A stretch of 64,000 bases of DNA from Pycnopodia helianthoides (lineage: Eukaryota > Echinodermata > Asteroidea > Forcipulatida > Asteriidae), in the NCBI GenBank assembly GCA_032158295.1, contig CM063244.1, forward strand, positions 25,149,930 to 25,213,929, read 5' to 3'. How positions within the stretch are numbered: the stretch's first letter is position 1; every line of letters starts with the position of its first letter. The translations under genes and the position numbers were made by a program. The notes under the pieces are model-generated. The model worked only from the letters and a program-made list of their open reading frames with translations, was not told where the DNA came from and ran no database searches. Below, piece by piece: positions 21,201-28,431 of the stretch.

Positions 21201-23399
21201 GGGGACAAAGAGTCCAGCTTTAGTTATCTTTTTTGAAATTGTATCGAAGATAAAATGTGAATAGATAAAAATAGATGCTCTGTTTTTGTGTATCCTTAAC
21301 AAGCAGACCAAGCTGTTTATTTTTAAAGGTAGGGTCATAGATTGGTAAATCCTCCAAATATTAATGACCATAAAAACTTACTTGGTGAGAAGCACTGAAG
21401 CTGTTGATAGTATTCCCTTGGAAGTAATATGGTTTGGATAATTTTTCAACCGAAAACATTTGAATCAGAGAAACGATTCATGCGTGAATCGTTTCTTAGA
21501 TTTCTGATATTTTTTGTCAGTTAGTGAATGCTGCGGCTAGAGATGCGGTTGGTATCCCCCTGTCACCTCGATACACGGGATGGATTTGACCTTCTTGTGA
21601 AAATAACTGTTCAATTGTTTTTGCTGTTGTCTCAGCAAGTAGACACTGTATTCATCTGAAACTTTCACCTGTGAGTTTTATTGTAACTTTTTTGATAATT
21701 TTACCTATAAATAAGCACTAAATTGAAAAAAAAAAAAATCTATGAGTGAACAAGAATTATGGCCTCGATCGATGTGTTATGGTTCACCTTGATGCACTGC
21801 TTTCCACAGAATTTTGCGCTTTACGGTGTTCTATAAAGCGTGTGATTCTATGGGCTTTTAGAGCAGATTTCACGGTGAGCTAGCCACCCGTGAAATTGGA
21901 CCCTGGAGAGAGCAAGGTCAAAGTGGGGAAAGGAATACTTATCTAGAGTCCAGGGCCCAATTTCATAGAGCTGGTTTGAGCACAAAAAGTAGCTCAGCAC
22001 AACAAAGTTATGCAAGTACCAGAATAAGGTTATCAGCCAAACAACCATGTCACATACAATTTGTGACTGGTAACCTGCTCACATCAGGGCTCAGTTTTAT
22101 AGAGCTGCTTAAGCAGAAAACATTTCTTAACAGTTGCCTGCCAAGCAGAAATGAGCAGGATATACCAGTCACAAATTGTACATGTGATATGTTAGTTTGG
22201 CAGGTAACCTTATTCTGGTAAGCATGATTTTGTTGTGCTTAGCTACTTTTGTGCTTAAGCAGCTCTATGAAATTGGGCCCTGCAGATAGACAGTTTGCCT
22301 GACAGTACCTCTGTCTGCTGGGAAACGCCCTGTGACATCATCATCTGTGAGAACATGTCCAACGAACTGGACTGCGAGTTATCCATCTGGGAGTTCATCT
22401 GAGAGTTATTCTGACTCAGAGTCTGACTGGAGTTAAAGGCTGAATCCTCCTGGTCACTTCTGAACCCAGAACGCTGCAGAAATTGACTTTTTAGAACAAA
22501 AATATTTTTAAGAAAGGGACAAATTGAAATGAAATACGGTTTGGGTAAAAGTAAGAGTGACAGAATCACCATGAATCGTAAAATATTATTACAAATCCGT
22601 AAATATATTATCTGAAGACTAATCTAGAAATTAATTAGACAAGCTTATCAAACTTTGCCCAAGCAAAGAACAACAGTTAAAGCTTGAAGCTTTATTTTGA
22701 GAATGGAAAGTGATCACAATAAATCTTTCACTTAAAATTTTATTTACAGGAAAGAAGGACTAGTCCCTCTAGGTAAATCTGTTAAGATATTTAATTACTT
22801 AAAATTAGATTTAAATGTTTTCAAATACATTATTACTCACGATGGGTTGGTGCTGTAGAGCTCCTTGGCACTTAGTTGATTGTTAAACATATTTAATCTT
22901 GATTGATGTCAGTCACTTTACAATTCTACAAAAAAAAAAAAAAAAATCAGAAATGAAGTTGCTTAGGATCACGCGTCCTACATTGAATCCATTACTGTTG
23001 AGCCGTCGGCATTCCCATCCCGTTTTGTAAAAACGAAATATGAAGGTAGTTAGTTATTGGTAAAAACTGGGAAAAGATGTGGCGTTTTTAACAAATCAAC
23101 GATCAAATTTGTGAACTACCGCATCGCGCATTTCTGCAGCCCGTCAGTGTCAGTGTGTGTGCACGGCAGCGCACTTACGCGGAGCAGACGACAATTTCAA
23201 GATCCCCATAAAAACTTGTCAACATTGCAATCGGGATACAATTGTTGAAGGCAGTTAAGTTTCCTCCAACAAAACACTTCATTTTGTAAGATTCGTTGCA
23301 AATTGTGTTCAATATTCACAGAAATATTAAGGGAAAAAGTGCAATAAGTATCTTATTTCACTTACGAAAAAATGTTCCCTTTTGCGCTGCCGCCATCTT
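15161..23399 (-). CDS. IHO1: IHO1 (CCDC36), meiotic double-strand-break protein
   Basis: Gene span, minus strand. Coding exons: 22841-22890, 22309-22459, 20931-21082, 20586-20609, 20370-20506, 18913-19016, 16754-18308, 16233-16310, 15530-15690, and possibly 15161-15235. All internal phases join cleanly. The N-terminus MFNNQLSAKELYSTNP matches the family's opening (MxFNxWxxKEMLSxPS). An acidic/Ser-rich stretch with SLDMFSQMM follows, then FYLKYMSKAPLF and FQERLENNKQKAKER, then a coiled coil from RGKNNIAETDLINTFVTLVK onward. The C-terminal two thirds are Gln-, Pro- and Lys-rich and look disordered. IHO1 binds HORMAD1 on meiotic axes and recruits REC114-MEI4 to promote SPO11 breaks; yeast Mer2 is the counterpart. 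At about 804 codons plus a tail it is longer than the human protein (about 594). Identity rests on remembered family sequence, not an alignment. Confidence 0.8.
15530..15690 (-). CDS. IHO1: IHO1 coding exon 9
   Basis: Begins after CAAATCCAAAG and ends at GTATGC/GTAAGT in phase 0. Reads FPKSSLKQYSKRDISKEQVV then PVISSDICSTPYIQIQDDDE and SSGETVATLKPVC. The acceptor has a poor pyrimidine tract, so its exact start is uncertain; the donor is strong. Confidence 0.55.
15691..16232 (-). other. IHO1: IHO1 intron 8
   Basis: Between coding exons 8 and 9. No repeat or extra exon recognised. Confidence 0.5.
16233..16310 (-). CDS. IHO1: IHO1 coding exon 8
   Basis: After CATCTAG. Reads DTMPSYSEPEDSSEDMIFSL and KLPDSP before GTAAGT, phase 1 at both ends. 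Acidic, phosphorylatable and similar in character to the acidic human C-terminus, which binds HORMAD1. Confidence 0.6.
16311..16753 (-). other. IHO1: IHO1 intron 7
   Basis: The stretch at about 16400-16510 (GGGCAGTTGGGTTGGC...CCGGTTTGAATTC) resembles 49836-49935 and looks like another tRNA-headed dispersed repeat. Nothing coding. Confidence 0.45.
16754..18308 (-). CDS. IHO1: IHO1 coding exon 7 (large exon, coiled coil then disordered)
   Basis: 1,555 bases, the largest exon of the window. Begins KDAKIEVLEMQLETAKTQRD after TTCCACAG and continues as a Gln-rich helix (about 65 residues). A Pro/Gln/Asn-rich part follows, then a Lys/Arg-rich part (PPRRKKARKQYQVAVKSRRH), a short conserved-looking motif KVCHWLKEEDVYEFREPP, and Lys-rich disordered sequence. 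It ends at CAAAG/GTTGGTGAC in phase 1; a frame without splicing would stop four codons later. The basic region is a likely DNA-binding patch, as known for Mer2 proteins (inference). Confidence 0.85.
18913..19016 (-). CDS. IHO1: IHO1 coding exon 6 (coiled coil)
   Basis: After TTTTTTTCAG. Reads NEDLKSYHVKLLGAMKVRED then QQATLADLLQNIAV and ends in phase 0 before GTAAGA. The donor is followed by ordinary intron sequence. Confidence 0.8.
19110..19235. mobile_element. Small palindromic element, GGCTACGGCTACGGCT family, copy 1
   Basis: Left arm GAATTGGTGGCTACAGCTAC, right arm GTCGTAGCCGTACCTAAAAC; centre GATCGCAGCATGATCATGCA. Matching copies are at 44434-44548 and 54238-54355. Confidence 0.75.
19438..19535. 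repeat. Inverted repeat with CGTAAGTCCACTTGT arms
   Basis: AACTGCGTAAGTCCACTTGT is followed about 60 bases later by ACAAGTGGACTTACGCAGTT. The inner part TTGTGTAAGTTGTGC...ACACAAGAAATCTTG matches 34040-34140 in CFAP54 intron 2, so it is a dispersed foldback repeat. Confidence 0.75.
20164..20275. repeat. IHO1: Near-perfect 112-bp hairpin in IHO1 intron 5
   Basis: Arms of about 53 bases: TGCAAAAAATTAGTTAGTGG ... CCTAGCAGAGTCTTTC and the exact reverse TCGAGAAAGACTCTGCTAGG ... CCACTAACTAATTTTTTGCA, with only a few mismatches. CAGGTGAAATTTA occurs at 20151-20163 and again at 20332-20344, flanking the hairpin and some extra sequence as a direct repeat, which may be a target-site duplication. Confidence 0.9.
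20370..20506 (-). CDS. IHO1: IHO1 coding exon 5 (coiled-coil start)
   Basis: Starts after TTTTCATCCAG in phase 2 and ends at AAAA/GTGGGT in phase 1. Reads DLINTFVTLVKECTEEVRSA then ATDIRKNVDKNISDTASQFG with heptad-like spacing. Confidence 0.8.
20586..20609 (-). CDS. IHO1: IHO1 coding exon 4 (24-nt microexon)
   Basis: Only 24 bases between CACTAG and GTGAGT. It supplies RGKNNIAE plus two bases of the next codon. It is needed to join exons 3 and 5 in frame, and the joined reading KNNIAETDLINTFVTLV matches human KDKCDSETLYNFVSNV. Easily missed by gene predictors. Confidence 0.7.
20931..21082 (-). CDS. IHO1: IHO1 coding exon 3
   Basis: Follows TTTTTTTCAACAG in phase 0 and ends in phase 2 before GTACTA. 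Contains SSNNPQRFYLKYMSKAPLFN and RKRSFQERLENNKQKAKERD. These match the human segments around YLEGEPSIFTKYQTKPQLF and GLLEQFEEKKKRAKDK. Confidence 0.8.
21324..21730. mobile_element. TTAA MITE, family C, copy 1
   Basis: Left end TTAAAGGTAGGGTCATAGAT. The interior includes TTTGCTGTTGTCTCAGCAAG and GAAACTTTCACCTGTGAG, found in reverse at 37239-37690. It contains the palindrome AACGATTCATGCGTGAATCG. The right end is eroded. Confidence 0.7.
21952..22281. mobile_element. Foldback MITE dimer, GGGCCCAATTTCATAGAGCTG family, copies 5 and 6
   Basis: Two units end to end: 21952-22085 (starts GGGCCCAATTTCATAGAGCT, truncated at the right) and 22087-22281 (starts GGGCTCAGTTTTATAGAGCT, ends CTCTATGAAATTGGGCCC). 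It ends 27 bases from the donor of IHO1 coding exon 2. Confidence 0.85.
22309..22459 (-). CDS. IHO1: IHO1 coding exon 2
   Basis: Begins after GGGTTCAG and completes Ser from exon 1. Reads SDQEDSAFNSSQTLSQNNSQ and continues through MNSQMDNSQSSSLDMFSQMM to SQQTE before GTACTG. Rich in Ser, Gln, Asn and Met. The SLDMFSQ segment aligns with the family's SDSQFLFGSQ. A competing acceptor at the upstream CTGCAG breaks the frame. Confidence 0.75.
22841..22890 (-). CDS. IHO1: IHO1 coding exon 1
   Basis: Acceptor TTTTTGTAG precedes 22925; the ATG is at 22890-22888. It reads MFNNQLSAKELYSTNP plus two bases, then the donor GTGAGT. The start is chosen because its residues fit the conserved IHO1 N-terminus. 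Confidence 0.8.
23366..23399 (-). other. IHO1: IHO1 5' untranslated exon
   Basis: Minus-strand exon beginning around AAGATGGCGGCAGCG and ending at a TTTTTTC/GTAAGT donor. The ATG inside AAGATGGCGG would give only a short upstream frame (MAAAQKGTFFQL, stop) once spliced to 22925, so I treat it as untranslated. Confidence 0.5.
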
Positions 23400-23540
23400 G
23401 GATTTAAATCCCCAAACTTTATAAGCCCAATGCGCATGAGCGAGCGTGAAAACAGGCTGCGTCTCGCCTACTTTTTTGTAATGCTTTCTGATTGGCGCTA
23501 CGCCTTCTCTGTTGAATATTCATACGTGCACTGGCGACGG
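23400..23540. promoter_or_regulatory. Bidirectional promoter, IHO1 / TEX36-like
   Basis: The two genes start head to head. The minus-strand IHO1 exon with AAGATGGCGGC (YY1-type motif, 23390-23399) borders it; TGCGCATGAGCG near 23431 resembles an NRF1 site and GATTGG near 23489 is an inverted CCAAT box. A plus-strand GACG/GTGAGT donor at 23539 would end the untranslated first exon of the TEX36-like gene. No TATA box. Confidence 0.5.
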
Positions 23541-24245
23541 TGAGTTTACTTCCGCAAACAACATTGGCAGCCCCTGGAAAACCCCGGAACCGTCTTTGGC
23601 AAAGCTGTCGAAATTTAGACTAATGTTTCGATGTCGTAGAAATACTGCGAAACTTTGTCCAATAATTGACTTCCAGTTTGATAATTATGAGCGTTGGAAA
23701 TAAAGTTGTCAAGACTAGAAAGACAAGCTAACTTTCGCAAAGGGAGTGCGAAGGACAGTAAACGGACTATGCACAATTCGCTAAGGATTTGGATAATGAT
23801 ACGTTGGTGTGTAATTATTCTCAACACAAGAGGTCATGTAAAAATTGTTTTAGTTTGTCGAGTAGGTACCATTGCAATCCATGACCAAAATTTATTTATA
23901 ATTCTATGACTTTATGTCGAGCTTGAGTTGAGTTAATATTTAACTTTAAAAGAGATAATGTTTTTTTGCGAATACTTTATTTATACATTTTTAATATTAA
24001 TTTCAATTACAAACATGCTTCTCAATGAGTAAAACATTTCAAAAACACTAGGAATTTAATTGCTAAATCGACAACGACATTAAAATATATACAAACATGT
24101 ATGTATATAGGACATTATTTTATCACACCAAATGTTTTTATTAAAGAAAAAAGAGTAAAACAAAAATGTGGGTTTGTTTTTACTGAAAAGCACTGAAAGT
24201 GTATCACTCATTGCTAATTCATGTCAAATTTTGTTTGTTTTCCAG

Positions 24246-24359
24246 TTCCCTTCGGGCTACTACGGTCATTTTCGGAGTAAATCCAGGAATGATTTTGTGA
24301 ACGATTATCGACAGCAAGCAAAACCCTCGCCGCCAGAAAAATTCACCAGGAAATTAACG
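24246..24359 (+). CDS. TEX36-like exon A
   Basis: 38 codons after TTTGTTTTCCAG, ending at TTAACG/GTAAGG. Reads FPSGYYGHFRSKSRNDFVND then YRQQAKPSPPEKFTRKLT. Corresponds to the region of TEX36 beginning WFPHIGLT. Confidence 0.65.
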
Positions 24360-27300
24360 GTAAGGATTTGAAAGAATTTCTCTACAATAATAAGATAGTT
24401 TTTGAGACACTGCATGGTGAGGTATCAATCTACTTTGCTGTGTAGATTTTTGTTCTTTAGAGAACTTGCCTTGCTATTTCGGGAGACTTTTCAGTTCTGT
24501 AAAGAACTGTCCTGCTTATTAACTACTACCTGGGTGGAAGTTAGGAAATCGGCCAGGACTACTACTTCTCGTATTAACTTCACTGTCACTGTCTTTTGGT
24601 CTTGAATATACAATAATAAGATAAACATACTTTGCCTTCAATCCATTAAAGATTAAGGTTACATTAAAGGGTGTGTACAACATTGGTAAGATCGATATAT
24701 AAATGTTCACAGATTTGCACATAACTTCATGATATAAAGATGGTCATGTAAACTTTCCTTGAAATAGTTTTGCTTGAAATGCTATAGTTTTAAGGAAATG
24801 AGTAAAACAATATTAGTCTTTGTCGCAGGTGTCCAAAATGTTTGAAAACAGTGAAAACATATGATGGGGTTTACTGTTTTCTCATGACTCCGAAGACCGA
24901 TTGAGCTTAACATTTCACAGGGTTGTTATTTCATGTATATGTTGGGTCACATAAAGTGTGGATACTTGTCATTGAAAATTACCAATGTTGTACATGTGCT
25001 TTAAGCTCAGGTTTTTTCAATTCAAGTATAATTTTCTGACTTGGGTGCAAAACGAGCAAATGTTTTGAGAGAATGTTATTGATTGAAATTATTGATCTTC
25101 TGTTGCGGGAAAAGACTGAGCTTTGTACAGAGCGTGTAGTCGTCAGGGACACACAATTAAACATATTGACTTACATGGACAACAAACCGAACACTGGAAA
25201 ATCTGGCAGATTCAGAATTTAATTTACTATGTTCACTCTAAATTCAGTTATTAAAGGCCATGCCACAGCCAGGGTAAAATTTTTGGAGGAAACCACTTGC
25301 ACTGCATGCAAAAGGAACACTTCGGCAGAGCACAAGAGGCAATATTCTAGCTGTAGTTTACCATCCCCATAGAAATTTGAATGAATTTTCTCATTGGAGA
25401 TTGCCTGTAAATTGCCTCATGTGACATGGCCTTTAAAATAACAAGAGGATAAAAGTTGAATATAATTCAGAATGTAAATAATTATTACGAATAATAATAG
25501 TGTATGATTATGATGCGCCATGTCTGTCACATACGACACTTTTGGTGCCGAACTATCAAATTTGGTCGAGCTTGTTAAGAATTATTTTATGAGATGAAGC
25601 AACCACAACAGAATAACTTGAAAGGGATACAAGGTGAGGTGGTGCTTATTTCTGCCAGACCATTCGAGAAACACCTGGGCAAACCCCTTCTCTTATACGA
25701 TAAGTGTACTGGGTTCTTTTACAGCATTACACGGGACAAACGACTTTACGTCCCACCCGAAGGACAAGCAAGAATGGTTGAGTGCCTTGCTTAAGGGCCA
25801 CAAGTGTCGAAACCGGGACTCAAACCCATACTCTGCTAATCAGAAACACCAGAGCTCGAGTCCGGTGCACTTTTAACCACTCAGCAATAAAAACTCAATG
25901 GCACCAATGTATCAAATCGATCATGCACATTGTTGAATGATTTGTTACTCGGCAACTTTTGTTCATTTATATAAACGTATCCTATAACGAGAGTAGCCAG
26001 CATTGTGTTTATTCAAACAGAGCAATGCGGAAAGGTTCGCCAGATTACAGTGGCGGACTTTGTACAATTTGACCCGTCACCCTATCCTTCTACACTACAC
26101 ACTAAAGTAAATATTAGTACAACTCCTACAATGCGTGATGGGTCAACGAATGAATGAATGCTCTCTAGTCAAGCTTAGGTAACAAAGTACATTGCTGTTC
26201 TATTTGTTATATTGAATACCATGGACGCTAAATCCTAAGTACATAAGCATCAGGATTGTGTTTGCGAGGAAAACACTTTTTCTATTTACTTATTGTACAC
26301 ATAGAGCAGGAGAAGAAGAAACTAGTTTAAATTCAAGTATGTTTTTTTATATTAGTTTCAGACGTTTGACCACAATGTTTGTTTGTTTTTTTCTTCTGCA
26401 GGCACGTCCAACTTTTCACCACTTTTCTCACCACGACAACCGGTTTTCATTCCTGAACACTGTAACCTCCTTCCAAGATGTAAGTTCATAAACGTTGTTT
26501 GTTTGCGGAGGTTAGGCCAAATAAAACAAAACATGTTTAGCGTCTCTGCCCACTTCCTTTAAAAAAAATTTTTTATGGATCTCTGACGAAAAAAAAATAC
26601 CAAAAAACCTCCTCCTTCCTTTTTTCAAAAAGGCAGGACGCTCAACATGTTTTTTTGTTTGCCTTAAAGGTGTTATACAGAATTGGTAGAGCGGAAAAAA
26701 TAGTTGCAGGCAGTGTTCATGTTTTGTGTGATCAACCATACACATGAAATTGCAAACCCTGTGAACATTTTGGCTTTAATCCATTGTGTAAGTCAAGAGA
26801 AAATAGTGGAAAACCATGCACAATTTTCAGCTTGTAAACACATTGTCCTTAATTTTGGTTGTAAAAACGAAACTCAGCTGTTGCATTTTATTTTTAAAGT
26901 TTTGAGATACAGTTAATTTGAACATGACTTTATTTTAGAGGGAAATATTTCACAGAAAAATTGGTTCTAGTATGAACTTCCTAATTAGTCAACTTTCAGA
27001 CTAAAATTAAACATTTATGTTTTTTATCCTTACCAATCCTGTATAACACCTTCAACCTTTCAGCTGATGAGTTTCCTGCTCAAGAGCACTTTTGATAGAA
27101 ATTACTTAATTCTTACATTGGGATAAACAGTGCTTCCTGATGATTGATTCAGTGAAATATTTTGACATTGTGGTAAACAAAATTCTCTTTAGTAGAAGGA
27201 AACTCAATTGGTGAAGATAAGATTCATATTATTTTTTAATATTTTAGTTTGGGGAATTTTAGGTAACAGTTAACCTCCGCCGGCCTGGAATTACCTGGAG

Positions 27301-28410
27301 GCCATGGCCTTCGTTGTCCTGGTCTTGGCCTTGGTGCCCCATCAAAGGTTTCCCATAGACTTTAAGATTTTCCAATAGAAGTACCCTTCGCAAAAAGAAA
27401 ATGGCCTTGCCCTCTCAAAGATGAAATTCCAGGCCTGCCTCCGACTTTACTAGCTGCATCCAGGAGTTTGCTATTTATAATTTATTTGTTGATATTTTTT
27501 GTCTTTCCCATAGGGTCTTGGCAAGAAAAAGGTTCAACATCAGAGGACCGGCAAGTTTACTCCAGACTTCATTTCATGGGTTCCTCACAAACGAGAAATA
27601 CGAGAGGCCGGTCCGGTCGTGTCGGTATACAGGGAAACGTACAGAAACTCGGACAAGAGCAGAGTTCCTCAAGTCCTCGTTCCGACCGTCAACAAACCCC
27701 CAAAGCACCTCTCTGCATCGGCCCCTGCGTTCCTGGCGACGCCGTATGCAGAGCCGGCCGATATGGTTCAAGACAAACCGGTGACATCCTACCAGATTTC
27801 TCACAGGCATCTGCAGCCGAATCCAACTGTACACACGAACATGAACACGGGCAAAGTGGAACATGATCCGCTACCTTTCCAGAAAACTCACACTTACATC
27901 AACCCTAAGATAGATTCAATCTATGACAGACCCAAACAGCACGGACCGTTAACCTCGCTGAGGAGAGCTAGAACTGGGTCGGCGCCGCTGTTCCGCTCGA
28001 GCGTGGCAGATTGTATGAGGTGGCATGTGCCGCGCGACTCCAACCCTCCACGACCGAAAACTGTGACGGGACTTTCCCCGAGGTCAGAGGAGCGGAGACG
28101 AGTTCAACGGAGCAGGTCCTGCAACCCGTGCCGCCGCCACAGACATCGGGTAAGGGCACTGTTTGTCCGACCACGGCGTGGAGTACCCCGAGTCAGCCTA
28201 TGCCAGACCAATCCAGAATGGACACGAGTATCGACACCAGACCGATGGGTCAAACCCAGAATGGTCAGATGTCGGGTATGGACACAAGTTTTTCTAGTCC
28301 GCAGTCGGCTTCGGCAGATGTCCCAATGGCGGAATGAGAAAGACCTGGAGAGATCAGTCTGGACTCTTGTGACAGAGCGGCGGATTGCTGGATTAAGAAA
28401 TGTCTCTTAA
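24246..28410 (+). CDS. TEX36-like HDNR-motif protein
   Basis: Gene span; visible coding exons are 24246-24359, 26402-26479 and 27514 to the stop. All junctions are phase 0. Reads FPSGYYGHFRSKSRNDFVND, later FHHFSHHDNRFSFLNTVTSF and QDGLGKKKVQHQRTGKFTPD. The HDNR tetrad, the GLG(K/R)KK stretch after it and the aromatic FxxWVP are shared with vertebrate TEX36 (VHDNRHSL...GLGRKK). TEX36 is testis-expressed and of unknown function; relatives with HDNR motifs are microtubule or flagellar proteins. The initiator Met is not found: it should lie on a short exon between 23540 and 24245. The C-terminal extension here is longer than in TEX36. AATAAA at 28426-28431 follows. Confidence 0.6.
24664..25014. 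mobile_element. TTAA MITE, family B, copy 2
   Basis: TTAAAGGGTGTGTACAACAT ... ACCAATGTTGTACATGTGCT with TTAA. The interior GATTTGCACATAACTTCATG and GATTGAGCTTAACATTTCAC match copy 1 at 11058. It lies in TEX36-like intron A/B. Confidence 0.8.
25254..25438. repeat. GGCCATGNCAC inverted-end element
   Basis: Starts TTAAAGGCCATGCCACAGCC and ends CATGTGACATGGCCTTTAAA, so the ends are inverted repeats sharing TAAAGGCCATG. 185 bp; related to 40175-40400. Confidence 0.7.
25597..25885 (-). mobile_element. tRNA-headed SINE, family 1, minus copy
   Basis: In reverse it reads a Leu/Ser-tRNA-like head with GGGTTTGAGTCCCGGTTTCG (B box), then CACTTGTGGCCCTTAAGCAA and a body with the reverse of GATAAGTGTACTGGGTTCTT. 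Lies in an intron of the TEX36-like gene. Confidence 0.7.
26402..26479 (+). CDS. TEX36-like exon B (HDNR exon)
   Basis: 26 codons after TTCTTCTGCAG, ending at CAAGAT/GTAAGT. Carries ARPTFHHFSHHDNRFSFLNT, including the family-defining HDNR. Confidence 0.75.
26664..27056. mobile_element. TTAA MITE, family B, copy 3
   Basis: TTAAAGGTGTTATACAGAAT at left; ACCAATCCTGTATAACACCT at right with the final TTAA mutated to TCAA. Lies in the intron after the HDNR exon. Confidence 0.75.
27300..27425. repeat. CCTTGCCCTCT dispersed repeat, copy 2
   Basis: GCCATGGCCTTCGTTGTCCT, GATTTTCCAATAGAAGTACC and AATGGCCTTGCCCTCTCAAA. Sits 90 bases upstream of the last TEX36-like exon. Confidence 0.75.
27514..28410 (+). 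CDS. TEX36-like last exon with apparent frame change
   Basis: After TTTCCCATAG. The frame entering reads GLGKKKVQHQRTGKFTPDFI, VPTVNKPPKHLSASAPAFLA and HTYINPKIDSIYDRPKQHGP. It stays open to 28410, but after about 28020-28110 it becomes Arg/Trp-rich and unlike protein. Another frame then looks coding (TSSTEQVLQPVPPPQTSGKG, DQSRMDTSIDTRPMGQTQNG, SPQSASADVPMAE) and stops at 28337. One missing base between about 28020 and 28110 would join them. A GGG/GTAAGG donor at 28149 is another possible exit. Confidence 0.6.
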   Translation, partial: GLGKKKVQHQRTGKFTPDFISWVPHKREIREAGPVVSVYRETYRNSDKSRVPQVLVPTVNKPPKHLSASAPAFLATPYAEPADMVQDKPVTSYQISHRHLQPNPTVHTNMNTGKVEHDPLPFQKTHTYINPKIDSIYDRPKQHGPLTSLRRARTGSAPLFRSSVADCMRWHVPRDSNPPRPKTVTGLSPRSEERRRVQRSRSCNPCRRHRHRVRALFVRPRRGVPRVSLCQTNPEWTRVSTPDRWVKPRMVRCRVWTQVFLVRSRLRQMSQWRNEKDLERSVWTLVTERRIAGLRNVS

Positions 28411-28425
28411 CCATCAAAGGGGGAC

Positions 28426-28431
28426 AATAAA
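28426..28431 (+). promoter_or_regulatory. Polyadenylation signal of the TEX36-like gene
   Basis: AATAAA 16 bases past the later stop codon. A second AATAAATAAAA cluster lies near 31126 if the 3' untranslated region is long. Confidence 0.5.

Noticed and set aside
23512..23909. Possible start exon of the TEX36-like gene
   Set aside because: Short ATG frames exist (for example near 23629 and 23687) but none ends at a good donor in the right phase; the start is left open.
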